A stretch of 64,000 bases of DNA, taken from Apostichopus japonicus (taxonomy: Eukaryota; Echinodermata; Holothuroidea; Aspidochirotida; Stichopodidae). Below are positions 52,501 through 63,670 of this stretch, piece after piece. The DNA is taken from the NCBI RefSeq assembly GCF_037975245.1, contig NC_092562.1:17805521-17869520 (forward strand). The letters are read 5' to 3'. Each line of letters starts with the position of its first letter. Position 1 is the first letter of the stretch. A model generated the notes under the pieces. The model was not told the DNA's origin. It saw only the letters and a list, made by a program, of their open reading frames with translations, and made no database searches. The position numbers and the translations under genes are program-made.

Positions 52501-55500
52501 GTTTACACACAGCAGACATACCACACATGATGTCAAGGAATGTGCAGTACCATGTCAAAACACCCTAGCAGAGTATGATGTTGTTGGTGTTGTAGCTGAG
52601 TGTTAATAGACCATGGGGGATGTCATTAAAGCTAGCTGCTACAAATTTGAATTATGAGACGTAGAGACACTGTTTTATAATATGTGTGGTTCCTTGCTGG
52701 GTTATAATAATGGCAATGATATAAAGGAATATGAATTGTTACAGTTTTAATGAGGTTTCAAATATTTATGATATTTCATTGACAGCGGTATGGAGGGACA
52801 GTCTGTTATGCACAATGAGTGTTTGATGTATCACAGATATGGATATGATCTTAATGAGTAAATCTTTAAAGGCATCGCAGCTTTCATGAATGTAAATAAC
52901 CGATGATAAGTTTGCTGATCTTGGCTCTTGTCGGTCCTTCACACAACATTAAAGGCATTGAAGACTCGCCCCAAACCGCGTGCGGCCATCTGAAAAAGTT
53001 ACCTTTCTGTGGCTTGCAAGTGACGTTTTGTTTGTGTCGCTACAAAATGCAGACAGTAATGAAATGTGATACCTTGTTATCTTTAGCTGGACCTGAGATG
53101 TCCATCGCTGTATCGTTTGTACACTGTGCTGTGGGTATTGACCGCAGCTCTATGTACTGACTCTACACTAGTGTCTAATTACCGACAGTAGCAAGCTGTG
53201 TGTGTATTTTCTGGGGTCGATGGTGGTGTTTAACACTTCTGTTACACCTCATTCGAAAGTAGGTCAGATTACCGGCATTAGGCGTTTCTTTTTGCGTGAG
53301 TCTTCACACCCTTTAAAGTAATGACTTGGACAAAAGCCCACACTACAACGATTCTCCTCAATTATAGAGCACAGAATTTTGATTGGTAGTAGTAAATGTG
53401 AACGGTCGTGACGGTAAATGACAATTTGTGGTCTTAATCTACCCTTCTCATTCTACCCTTCCCATCTTTATCCCACCGTGGTGTTTTATACCTCACCCCC
53501 CAAATCCTACCCGACCGACCAACCAATGCGACCGTCTTCTTTCGCCTTAAATACTCATCCCAAATTCATATCAGCTGATTTAGTGGAAAGTTTTATTCAT
53601 TAGTTTGACTACTCTGCCACTCCTTGAGTCTTTATTTCTAATAACATTTTATTGGCTTTCTTCATACAAACATATTCAGAAATGGTTAATGTTTAATACG
53701 TATACACCAATTTCGTCCATTTACGCATGTAAATGGAGCATAAAATACCGTTTTTGATGCATGTTAAGGGTGTGAAAATTGTTGAAACTAGTTTACATTT
53801 CCGAAGTAAAGTTGGTATTCATGATAGTCGCTTCAAATACATTGCTGATTAAGGAAGGGATAGTTGATGGTTAAGTCGGGCAGCTATTCCATTGAATCGG
53901 AAAACTGCATATTAAATGATACATACTAACAAATTTGGATTGTAACCCGTAGACTTGACAGAACATACAGTTACACAATGATCACAATTAGATAACATCG
54001 TTTTTAGTAGAAACACACGTGCGGCAAGTATATGTTTGTATTACATGATAGCAACATTTCCATGATCACGAAATTTGCATGATCCCAGCATTTGCATGAT
54101 CACAACATTCATTATTTTTTTTGTAAATTGATGATTTGCTGCAGTCGCAGTAAACATTAGTTGTTCTAGAAATGATAATCAATAGGCATGGTACCCCTTC
54201 CTTCCTCCTTTACTCTGTCCCCTCTCATACTCAATTGGTCGTCAAAACTTGTTCTATATATGGGTGAGAGTGATAAATTGTATGTATATGTAGTTACAAC
54301 AATGTTATAGAATGTTCTCATTATCTGTCTGTAAAGCTGTAACCGCCATACCAAACCAAATATTCAAACCATATGTACATAGGACTCACCAGGTATTACA
54401 CTTGCACTCTTGTCACAGATGACGTACTTCCCGATTCAAAATTCTATCTGCCCTACCCTCCATACCTTCCATACCTGCCTCCCTCCATCCTCCTTATTCC
54501 CTTTCATTTTCCTTACAGCCGCACCGTAAATTTGTGACCTCTGCAGCCAGCATGGATTCTCTTCTTATGTCGCATAAATTCTTTCTTTTTTCGTCACTTT
54601 TTTCCTACTTCATTTTCTCCTTCTTCCTTTGTTCTTCATTTGGTCGCTAGCTCGATAAATTTTCCTTGTTTTTCTAGTGTCCTGTTTATAGTATTCTACA
54701 TTTTTATTGTAATCATGTATAGACAAAATGAAATGAAATGAAATGAAATGTGTTTCATGTAGTGCTTCCCCACCACCGTTCACTTGACAATTGGAAGATA
54801 TTCTTTAAAATACAAGTGAAAGAGATTATCATTGAAATTTGCCTGAATTATGATCAACTACAATTATGAACAACTAATATTTTTTTTCTTCATATTTTGA
54901 CTCTATCGTGTATGTTGTTTCAACCTACAGGAGATGACAAAACTCTCCCTATAGTTCTTTCTTGTGTTGGCTTCCTCGTCCTGGCAGTTGTAGTGTGCGT
55001 AACATATTATGTGTACCGCTACTACAAGAAGAAAAAAACAAAGTAAGTTTACATTCCTAATTACGTGTGTTGAAATTTCCGATTTCGGAAAAGTAAAAAT
55101 GTATGCGATTATAATAGAAAAATGGTTAATATGACCAAGGAGGTAAATATGTGCAAATGTGGAAAGTAAAAGAAGTTTACCCTATACCATCTCATGCATA
55201 TTCAGAGAATGATCAAGTGACATCAAAATTAAAAAGAAGAAGAAAGGGAGACATTTTGGTCTGTGGTTGCTACAGTACTTGACATTTCATGTTATTGTAA
55301 AACTTGCTCTACAACAGTAGTAACTTGTTTGTTCTCATTTTTGTATAAAAAATTATAAAATGTGGGTCAATTATGTAATTTGTGATTTTTCAGTGATTTG
55401 TATGACTTTTGGGATATTATGTTCATCCTTTGTCTTGAATTGGCCTGATTTGGGAAAGATAAATCTTTTTCAATATTCCACGTTTACAAGTGACTTTGAC

Positions 55501-57097
55501 CTGTGTATTCATAATGCAAAGTTATGTCTACTTCTAACAGTGTGATGTGAGGTGTTTTTTTTAAGTCATTATTGAAAATAAACATTTTCTATTTCACATT
55601 TATTATTTCTCCAAGTGTAACTAAATCTTGTTTTTATGTTATTCCATGATGTCACTATAAAAGTAGTCGTTTGTGGATTCAGATACCAAAATGACATATT
55701 CCCCACTTTAGTAGTTAAGGTGCAAAACTGTGAGTCCTAGAAGGCTAGATGTACAAATATTTTCTTGCAACCCAAAATTACCATTTAGATTTTAATTGAG
55801 TTACCAGTTAAGTCACTCGGTAACAGTTTCTGCAAGTCGGCTAGGTTAAGGTATAGGTGCTATATAGAACTATTCTACTGTCAAAGTGCTTAAGGGCCAA
55901 CAAAATTTGCTGGATATGCTAGGATGGCCACACCTTCATATAAGTACTTAAAACACATTTTAACACATTGCGTGATATTCATATGAATGCTGTTACAATC
56001 GGTGTCTGTTAGGGTTAAGGTTTCCAAACTACTAGCTGCGTGATAATCAAACAATGTTACGATGGGGCCATTCAGCCATTCCCAAAAATCTACAGAGGGC
56101 GTTGTCGTTAAAGGCCTATCTCCATGAAACTTGAAACAAGCTGCATCTGATTTGCAGCTCATCATGGTTGATCAGTAGTAGTATAATAATATTGTAAAAT
56201 ATTGTTAGTAATTATGGAAGATGATATCTTTTGAAACAAAGTTTCAAGTCAATTAAACTAACCGTTTGAAGCACGTACCATACCTTGTGTTTACCAAAGC
56301 ACTTCTCTTGGTTCGACCAGACTGCACAATAAGTGGAACATTGCACTACAGTCAGTCAACCAGCACCTCTGTGCCCAAGTTCTTCCTGTTCATGTTGGCA
56401 TGCTTGCAAGCTCTTTCATGCGATCATGTTACTTGGATTCAAATATCTGTAAATAGTACGAAGCGCGTTAGGTCTTCCGATATGAAAGTGCCCTCAATAG
56501 AAATATCAGAGAGCTTCATCGTTGGAAATATTCACAATTTTACAGGGTTTTTAATATTGACTGAATAAGGTTCCATTTGTTGAATCTTGTAATTAAATGT
56601 CAATTAAAGCTTTTTTTTTCTTTGGCTTCACTTTATAGTTTGATATTCATTGTGAAGAAGTGAGAACTTATTATTCAACAACCCATGATTAGGTAGCTTT
56701 AAGTTGGTGGAACATGTTTACGTGTGCGGAGGAATTACATTGTAAAAATAACCAGTGCCCTGCTATAATAGACTAAATGTTACTAATGTTATTTTTATTA
56801 TTTATTCTGTGTGAGTGTATGTGTGGATCCAATGAATTGTCTAAAAGTAACAAATTTTAGTACAAATTAACTACTGTAAACATTCCCTAATGGGTTCACT
56901 CAGTGCTTATTTTTTTTAATTTTTAATCTTATTATGTTCTTAGGGGCTTGGGGGGGCAGGCATGGGGAAGCAAAAGAATTATCCCCTTCAATGGTTTGTT
57001 TCTGGGGAGCCCTCGCCATTTTACTGTCCTTTCTTTCAACTTGTTTCTCTTCAGCAGGCCGAACCCTGAACTACCTATGAATAATACTGCAGAGTAA
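35982..57097 (+). CDS. Gene B: Ser/Thr/Pro-rich stalk, single-pass membrane protein
   Basis: Seven exons join in one frame: 35982-36005, 37022-37117, 44706-44783, 47050-47109, 49626-50147, 54931-55042 and 57055-57093 (or the stop at 57095-57097). All stalk exons are phase 1-1. The product is about 250 residues of Ser/Thr/Pro-rich sequence with N-glycosylation sequons (NFT, NTT), a transmembrane helix, then VYRYYKKKKTK and a short tail ending NNTAE. An eighth microexon at 63649 may extend it beyond the window. The architecture matches gene A (same strand, mucin-like stalk, TM, short tail), but tail sequences differ. The N-terminal exon with a signal peptide was not identified; a phase-1 donor in a frame starting at ATG 35226 is one weak option. 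Likely a mucin-type surface glycoprotein; function unknown. Confidence 0.65.
36006..37021 (+). other. Intron of gene B, rich in TACAGTA words
   Basis: Between 36055 and 36360 the words ACAGTA, TACAGT and AGTACAGT recur more than 20 times without a fixed period, giving a cryptic simple-sequence region. No coding. Confidence 0.6.
37022..37117 (+). CDS. Gene B exon: stalk
   Basis: Donor GACG|gtaacc, weak acceptor aatggtag; 96 nt, phase 1-1. It reads EGTTFESSTSDPYSTADVT, then an N-glycosylation sequon (NFT) and TTRVTTHDHD. Confidence 0.6.
37553..37608. repeat. (TA)n microsatellite
   Basis: About 25 TA dinucleotides with one TTTA and one CA interruption. Confidence 0.9.
38126..40201. mobile_element. 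2.1-kb inverted-repeat element carrying repeated GTCACGCGAGTCAC
   Basis: The ends 38126-38145 and 40182-40201 are inverted copies of AGTATATGGTYAATTCCATG (one mismatch). Inside, GTCACGCGAGTCAC occurs exactly at 38494, 38675, 39008, 39777, 39799, 39989 and 40168, with degenerate copies at 38661, 38843 and 39022. A 343-bp segment is tandemly duplicated (from 38386 and from 38729). No transposase frame and no clear target duplication. The terminal inverted repeats suggest a non-autonomous DNA transposon, family unknown. Confidence 0.55.
42025..43250. repeat. 86-bp satellite array, about 14 units
   Basis: Unit start GGAATCCATGGGATAATG recurs at 42111, 42197, 42283, 42369, 42455, 42541, 42627, 42713, 42799, 42885, 42971, 43057 and 43143, exactly 86 bp apart, with a diverged first unit at 42025 and a shortened last one near 43224. 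Variants (GTAAATT/GTGAATT, ATTATTAAAC/ATTGTTAAAC, CAGCCC/CAACCC) recur every 344 bp between 42455 and 43057, a four-unit higher-order repeat. Frames over it are artefacts. Confidence 0.95.
43363..43440. repeat. 11-bp minisatellite, CACCATATAAA
   Basis: About six units with substitutions (CACTGTATAAA, CAGCGTATATA, CACCGTATAAA). Confidence 0.85.
44706..44783 (+). CDS. Gene B exon: stalk, Pro-rich
   Basis: Acceptor ccatgcacacag, donor ACCG|gtatgc; 78 nt, phase 1-1. It reads GSTLSMGPTSPMNPIPDTPD then VSIRTT. Confidence 0.62.
44784..47049 (+). other. Intron of gene B
   Basis: AT-rich with several T and A runs; no repeat array, element or exon signal recognised. Confidence 0.4.
47050..47109 (+). 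CDS. Gene B exon: stalk
   Basis: Acceptor catgtttttag, donor CCAG|gtgagt; 60 nt, phase 1-1. It reads DFADQLTSTSYYPDNTTLDP with one sequon (NTT). A second acceptor, ttttgcag, nine bases downstream is also in frame and would drop three residues. Confidence 0.58.
47483..47594. other. Two adjacent perfect hairpins
   Basis: 47488-47503 pairs with 47509-47524 (16 bp, core GAGCATGGAGCTATAA, 5-nt loop); 47566-47575 pairs with 47585-47594 (CAGGGAGTTG, 9-nt loop). Intronic; may be foldback transposon remains. Confidence 0.6.
49626..50147 (+). CDS. Gene B exon: main mucin-like stalk
   Basis: 174 codons open in the frame required by its neighbours, donor AACG|gtgggt. Two in-frame phase-1 acceptors are possible (49611 after atgtcag, 49626 after acgacag); both have poor pyrimidine tracts, so the start is uncertain by five residues. 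Over a third of residues are Ser, Thr or Pro (for example SPSVTGTAERKGSTVANSDP). A stronger-looking donor four bases on (gtgagc) would put a stop after the next splice, so the phase-1 donor is preferred. Confidence 0.7.
50958..51187. repeat. Three-copy degenerate minisatellite, about 75 bp
   Basis: Copies start at TTACAT 50958, 51033 and 51109, sharing TATGCATATTCAACAG and TTGCAGCCATACATTG. The repeat keeps two plus-strand frames open for over 100 codons, which should not be taken as genes. Confidence 0.8.
52949..53316. mobile_element. piggyBac-like MITE with TTAA target sites
   Basis: TTAA at both borders. Inside, inverted ends AGGCATTGAAGACTCGC and AGGGTGTGAAGACTCACGC (right end read on the minus strand). 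About 360 bp, no transposase. TTAA duplication is the signature of the piggyBac superfamily. Confidence 0.72.
54726..54750. repeat. (AAATG)n simple repeat
   Basis: Five consecutive AAATG units. Confidence 0.85.
54931..55042 (+). CDS. Gene B exon: transmembrane helix
   Basis: Acceptor gtttcaacctacag, donor ACAAA|gtaagt; phase 1 in, phase 2 out. It reads GDDKTLPI, about 23 hydrophobic residues (VLSCVGFLVLAVVVCVTYYV) and YRYYKKKKTK, a strong positive-inside stop-transfer with several Tyr at the inner face. Confidence 0.85.
55043..57054 (+). other. Intron of gene B
   Basis: No element, array or exon recognised. A frame at 56266-56568 has no splice support. Confidence 0.4.
57055..57093 (+). CDS. 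Gene B exon: cytoplasmic tail with tandem acceptor
   Basis: Strong acceptor ttgtttctcttcagcag. Using the first AG gives Asn-Arg-PNPELPMNNTAE; using the second gives Lys-PNPELPMNNTAE, one residue shorter. The exon ends GCAGA|gtaagc, and those bases also read GAG TAA in frame. The protein therefore either stops at 57097 or, if this donor is used, continues. Confidence 0.6.
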
Positions 57098-58974
57098 GCT
57101 AGCCATTATTGAATTAAATATCTCTTGCCTTCATAGTTGCATGCATAATTTCTCATTAAAAGAAAAAAAAAAACATTCATTTGCATGAGAAGCATATTTT
57201 CATTTGCTATTTAAATGCAATGATCACTCTGAGAAAGAGAGAAGATTTTAAGCAGGCGATGCCAGTTGGGTAGCACCAGATTTGGACAGAGCGCATTTTA
57301 TTTGAGGGAGGGGAGAGGTGGTTGGGGGGTTGTTTTTGCATTCGATATATAGTCTAGTTAGACTAGTTTCACCACAAATTGCAGTGTACACCTAATTCTT
57401 GTCTGGTGGTGTGGTATATCAGGAATTAGAAGCCAAGATCTGTGTCCCTGAATCTTTTCATACATGACTTTTCAGACATCACGTCCAATTCTGGTCTACT
57501 TTTTGGAAATTTCCCAGTTACTACAGGCTCCTTCAACACTAAGAGCAAGACTGATACATTTACACTACTTTTATTACGCCGACACAATTAACTTTCATTT
57601 TTGCGCCAAAAACCTTTCTTGAGTTTGCCAGAGTTGGTATCTGCCTGATCAGAAGAGCAAACAGGAATTTGTGGGAGAAGGGGAGGGGAGGGAGAGAAAA
57701 TGGGGGGTAGGATGCTTGCCACACCCTTCCATTTTATCAGGTTTCATGGACAACCAACTCTGCTGATGTTTGAACAACCACGACAGAAAAAAAGAAATTC
57801 GAGCAGACTTCCCTTTATAAAACAATTGTGTGCTTCAATAGTATTGAGAGGGCATATAATTTACAAAAGTATGGGAACTCAAGCAAATTCGTAGTGGTGC
57901 AACTCATGGGACATTTTAATCGCAACATGTTAATCTAACAAAGTGTCGAATCATAGCTCAGTTGATATGGAAAGTTGTCTCTGGTTGCTATGGTGATTCA
58001 TTAGCCTTCTTTGTCTCTCGCCGAAAAATTGTTGAGAAACAAGGAAACATGTGAAGATAAGCAGTCGTTAATAATAATTGGGTTGAAGCCAATAAGGAAC
58101 CTAATTAGAGGATGTTTACAGCCAACCCGGGAGGGAGGGCTTTCTTACATTGGCCAGAATGTCAGATTGCTCACTAAATATTGTGGGTTCGTTTAGCGTG
58201 AGAGCTGTATAGTTATAATAATAATTACTCTACCCTAACTGAAGCTCTCTACCTATGGTATGCCAGTAGATCATTTTTTATGAGTTATGTAAACAAGGAA
58301 ACCAAGACTGGCATCCGAATGAATTTGAGCATAATAATATTTGTACTGGTGGGTAAGGAAATGACAGGTAGGGCTGCATGTGAAGAATCTTTTAAAACAT
58401 AAATGTGAAAACATCCTAAAGAAATTTCACTGCGTTTTCAATCATCGCCACTAATCATTATACCAAGAAAAACAAAGGACACGCAATTAGAATATAGAGT
58501 CCGATTCCAACACAAGAATAAGCTGTTCAAATCAGAGAAGAACAAAAAAAAAGAAGAAGGCCTAGAATCTTGTTAAGTTGTAGTACAATATATATCAAAT
58601 TCTGTAATTGTGTAGTCTAAAAGGAGAGCTGGCTATACTAGGGTTGAAAATAATTAAAGCTTGTTTCAAATCAACCTTTATATATATACTGTCCAAAGAT
58701 TGATAGGCCTAGTTATCTACTGTAGTTAACTGAAAACAGGGCTTTGATTTGAACACTGTGTGTTTGTGCACTGTATACATATAAAGAGTTGCACTTAATG
58801 CAAGCAATGTACAATGTGCTACTGTGCTCTCTACTTTACAATGAACATGAGAAGTTCTCAATTAATGTCCTACATGAGCTGGGCCAGAGAGAAACAGTTC
58901 ACTGCATTTTCATGTTTGTTTTGTTGAGGTTTTATCATGTCTGTCATCTGTGATAGATTATAGAAAAAGCATTT

Positions 58975-59700
58975 ATGGGTGTACTGTATTGGAGCTCTAG
59001 TATGGATAGCTCCTGTATCTATACTGTAGCATGTATGGGTATAGTGCAGGTATATGGCAAGCCGTGTGGGACAAACACCGCATAATATATCCGCGTATTA
59101 ATTTGAATATATACGCGTATTAATTCGAAAATATATGTGTTGTACATGTGTAAAGTTCCGCTTTATGAAACGATCTCGCGAGCCCGCCAAAACATTTATC
59201 GTTGGTATATGTACACAGCAAGAGCGGAATTGTTTTTTCGTGTATATTCTAATTAATCCGTGCATATATTGGATTTAATCTCGATATGTATTTTATTTAA
59301 TACGTGTATATTTTCGAATTAATACGTGTATATATTCGAATTATTACGTGGATATATTCGAATTAATACGTGGATATATTTACACCATATGATTGGCTCA
59401 TAATATATACGCATATATATTCCAATTAATACGCGTATAAATTCCAATTAATACGCGGATATATTATGCAGTGTTTGTCCCACATGGCTTGCCATACAGG
59501 TAGATATTGACTGTACATAGCATGTATGGGTATAGTGCAGGTATATATTTTTATATACTATAGCACATCCATGGGTATACAGTGGTGCAGGTAGAGAATA
59601 TACTACAGCATGTATGCATGGCTATAGTGCAGGTTGATGTAGATATACTGTAGCATGTGTTGGTATACAGTACTGTAGGGAGAGCTGTATATCATGTAAT
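58975..59700. repeat. Degenerate minisatellite, unit GCATGTATGGGTATAGTGCAG
   Basis: Copies near 59030, 59520, 59610 and 59650, with weaker ones at 58975 and 59570; the MITE at 59053 splits one copy from the rest. Confidence 0.65.
59053..59496. mobile_element. MITE with about 50-bp terminal inverted repeats
   Basis: Begins TATGGCAAGCCGTGTGGGAC and ends with its near-perfect complement (one mismatch in 20), continuing through CATAATATATCCGCGTATTA on both sides. CAGGTA lies directly outside each end (59047-59052 and 59497-59502), a 6-bp target duplication. The interior has further repeats of ATACGTGTATATATTCGAATT, A+T-rich and non-coding. Confidence 0.85.
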
Positions 59701-62152
59701 GGGTACCTGGTGCTGGGTTGTCAGTTTTTATTTTTTTTTATTGATTTGCCAATTTCCAGCAAGTTTACACAATTTAACATGTAACATACAGTAAAAATAC
59801 ATAATGTAAGGTTTTAATTGATCAAACTATGACATCCTTCTACGTAATTTGTTTAACTTTAACATCTAGACTGAATGTGACAGTGTGAGTTTCTACAAAA
59901 ATTTCATATCAAGACCTTTTCTGATATTCAAGTTTCATTGATTTCGACAACAGAGAAGAGGAGCCTATCGATTCAAATTCTCTTCGCCCTGTTCGATTCA
60001 AATTCTCTTTGCCTTATTCTTACATTATTTGACACTAAACTTTGCATGCAACCACCAGATAGACTCCATCATTACCACAGTAATAGTGCTAATTAACAAC
60101 TAACGAGCAAACTTGACCAAAATCAGTACAAAAAGCAGCTTAAAATTATTGATTAAATGAGTCATTCAAATGTAGTTAAAATTATTATAAATGTTAACAG
60201 AATGAGCAGGAACAGGATGGGTAAAGGGAAATGTGTCCATTGAGGCGATAAATATGTTGATGTGTGTACTATTGTGATGTAGTTTAATTAGACTTACACT
60301 AAGATTTAAGCAATAATCCGTTGACTGTTTGTTTGAGTTAACAACAAACAAGCTCAAAAAAGACAAAACAAAGCAGCCAGTACTAGAACTCTTGCTGTGA
60401 CTCCATTGTCTTGAAAAGTTCATGGCTTACTTTAAAAAGATTGTTTTTCTTATCAAGGATTTTGAGTTAGACAGTCCCAGCTCCCCCATACATGGTGCAA
60501 TATGCAGTTTCATTACAGTACTGTAGCTTGACAATTCAAGTTTGAGGTAAAAAGCTTTTTTTCTGTTAAGTTATCTCTGTTGCTTAAAAAGATCTTGAAT
60601 AGTATTGAAACAAAGTCAATATCTAATATTTTTCAAGTTTTAAGTGTGCGATTATGGGGAGAAGACAGGTGACCTCCATCGTCGTCACTTGTTAATATCA
60701 AAACCCGGTCACTTTTGGAAAGTCATCTGTGAAATAGCTTTTTGATTTCAAGTTCAAATACTTCAAATATTCCATTCGGAATGGACATTTTAAGGGAGAG
60801 TGTAATTTATAATTTATTAAACGTTGGTATCTATACCATTATTTACAATAGTTACCATTTTGAATCAATTGCTGAATGCTGAAAGTTTTAAGGAAGGTAT
60901 GAAGCCATCTGAATGGCATTAATTACATATTGTAGGTAATTAGCAGTAGCTATTAATGCACTGTGCTACTTAGTAGAACAACACAAAACAAAGCAAAAGG
61001 GACATAGTCATTGGATGTAGATTTCCTGCAGGGCTTCTCAAGTTACTTTTTAGTTGTGATGCTTTGCGTATATTGTGTGGATGTGTGCGTGCGTGTGTAC
61101 GTGTATGTATGTGACACCCTAGCTTGGAAACAAGGTATCTCAAGAAGGAAATATACTGTATTTATTGACGTCATACTTTTGTTTATACGTTGGTCAGGGT
61201 CAGTAGATGATGCCTATTGTTTGTGGTGAGGCTGTTATGCAATTAATGAGTGGACGGTTCTTTACGTAAAATTTGTAAAATATCTCTTCAACCGTATGTC
61301 TGATTTACAGTAGATATAATGGAAAAAGTAATTTAAGTACATAGTATGTACATGTTCTTTGCATCAACAACTTTGACCTCATTAATATTTATGTATGTTT
61401 AGACATAGGAACCACTAAAGTTTTCATTTCCTGATTGTTTCACGTTAGTAATTACCTCTTTACAGATTTGGAAATAGATTTATATTTACAGAAGCAATTA
61501 TAAGTGGTTAGTTCCTATCCCTGAAGTGTTTATCTTTCATGGTAATGAGAGATGGAATGAGGGCAAACCACAGTATTTGAATTTAACTTTGTGTGTCATT
61601 TTAAAGAAAGCCAGTAGGTCCCTGTACCACCCACCCCTTTACCCCCCTCCCCCTCCCCTACCACTCATTTCTGCAACTATTCCTCTATCTGCTGTTAACA
61701 GCAGTTAATTTTTCATTTTCTGTCCCAACATAAGGGCAATTAATTTTTCACCAGAAGTGCTCTAAAATGTCTCCATTTTTTCACTGTAGAAGAAAATGTC
61801 AATATTTTAAATAAATTAATAAAAGCTGGAAAAAGATAGATACTGTATATATATGCTCAACCATAGTTATCAGTTTTTGGCTCTGTTTATCCTCCTTTCT
61901 CCAGCTCTAACTGTTATGTACTGGTTATAAATTGTCATGTATTTCATGGCGAAATGCTATGTGAAATGGACACATTGCTACAAATATTGGCAACCTTTGA
62001 AATAACTGTTTTTGTTTATACAGAATCAATGGCTGTTTCCCTTTCTTGCTTGCGTCTTCAATCAAAGTGCATGAACCAGAAAAAAAGTGCATGTTTATCC
62101 GTGATTTGCTACCACCAAATTATTCGCTTACAGTTTTACCTTTATAGATACC

Positions 62153-62647
62153 CAGGGATGTGCCCACACTGGGCGGCTCCGCCCAGCACTAAAATTACCC
62201 CCCAGCACTGTCTTAAAAATTGTGAATCCTGCCCAACACTAATTTCATCTAAACTCCAGACTTTTCTAACATATTCATCTTAAATTGGGCCTAGCCTATG
62301 CCAAAATCATACAGACAAATAATGCATCAGTCATACGCATGCGAAAAAAACATAACTTATGGCTCTCAATGGGTCCCTTGTAAAATTTCTTTGAAACAAA
62401 CTAATAACTTTTACCAGTTAGGTAATATATTTCACTATAAAAAAAATTAAAAAATGTAAATTGTTAGCAAAACTATTACTTGTGTATGTGCTTAAAAAGC
62501 TACATAAGTGCCGGCATTTGGCTTCTGAGCACCTTCAAAAATCGAAAAATTTCTGAAAGGGGAGGGGATACCCCCTCCCCCTTAAACCCCTGCCCCAGGA
62601 CGGCGATCAATATACCCGGCACTCAGGAAATCCTGGGCACATCCCTG
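62153..62647. mobile_element. hAT-like MITE, CAGGGATGTGCCCA ends
   Basis: Perfect 14-bp terminal inverted repeat CAGGGATGTGCCCA / TGGGCACATCCCTG. The flanking 8-mers do not match well, so the insertion is old or the superfamily guess (from the CAGGG terminus) may be wrong. Non-coding interior with CCCAGCACT words. Confidence 0.7.
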
Positions 62648-63648
62648 AATACATGTACGAAACATCCTGAAATTCTGGAGCAACGAGAAGAATAGAAAAT
62701 AGAATAGTTTGGGAGGGCGGGCTAGAGGAAGGCTGGTAATAAGGAGGCAGGGGGAAAAGGACACTGGTTTTTAATCAAATACAAGGTTTTGTATCAATTT
62801 TTTTTCCTGTCCTTGATCAGCTGCCTTTCATTTGTATCCAATACCAGGTATTTTAATATTTAACTGACCAGTAGTCATTGATGGTCATCTTAGGCCTTGG
62901 TAGCCAAGAATGGGATATTCACTGGTATACTGTACATGTAGCAATGTATACTGGCAATATTAACTAGTACCATCACTGCCATGTAGTACCTTGGTTTTTC
63001 TTTCAAGTTGAAGATAATGAGCAGAAATTTACGCCAGGTGGTTACTAGGCAACCAAATGGTTTTGTCTAGGAAATTCTTTTGTTGCATTACAGCTGGACA
63101 AACTCTAAAATTTACTTTGATTCTTGTCTTCTGGAAAATATTTTCGGAAATCCCCTCATCTTTACTCCCTCAAATAAATCCTTTCTAATTTGCAGTGAGG
63201 GAGGTGATATATTTGCATTTTCAGTTGAATTTTTGTAGTTTTCGTGGTAATATTGATTTTTCAAATGGGTTGATTGCAATATTGAAGTTGACAACATCTT
63301 TGCAACATTCTGTGAATGTTGGCAGTGTTGTGATCTGCATTGGCATAGTAATAACTTAAAAAAAACAGAAAGTAATGTTTTGTCTTTTGTAAAAGACCAT
63401 TTTGGTTTCGATAAAAGAGAAACGCATACAGTCATGATGGCGTGTGTGTGTGTGTGTGTATGTATCTATTTGTATCTGAGTGTATGCGTGTATGTGATGT
63501 CCAGCATGTAAACATGGTAACTCAAGATAGAGCAACACACTCTGAACATGTTTGGGCCTCAGAAACACTGAACGTTTGGTTTGTTTTGTTTTTTTAATAT
63601 AATTTTTTTTTAATGTGTTCTGTCTTTTCTTTTACATGATTGTGCTAG

Positions 63649-63670
63649 AAGGGGAACAATCATAGCGAAG
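63649..63670 (+). CDS. Gene B possible eighth exon (22 nt)
   Basis: Acceptor tgtcttttcttttacatgattgtgctag, donor GAAG|gtatgc. It enters in phase 2, as the exon at 57055 would leave, and reads E-RGTIIAK, ending in phase 0. If real, the tail continues off the right edge and the TAA at 57095 is intronic. Confidence 0.3.

Larger units (their letters stand above)
50148..54930 (+). other. Intron of gene B
   Basis: 4.8 kb with a 75-bp minisatellite (50958-51187), a TTAA-flanked MITE (52949-53316) and an AAATG repeat. No exon-like signal. Confidence 0.45.
57098..63648 (+). other. 3' UTR or last intron of gene B
   Basis: Contains a degenerate minisatellite (58975-59700) with a MITE inside it, a hAT-like MITE (62153-62647) and simple repeats. 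No further exon recognised before 63649. Confidence 0.4.
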
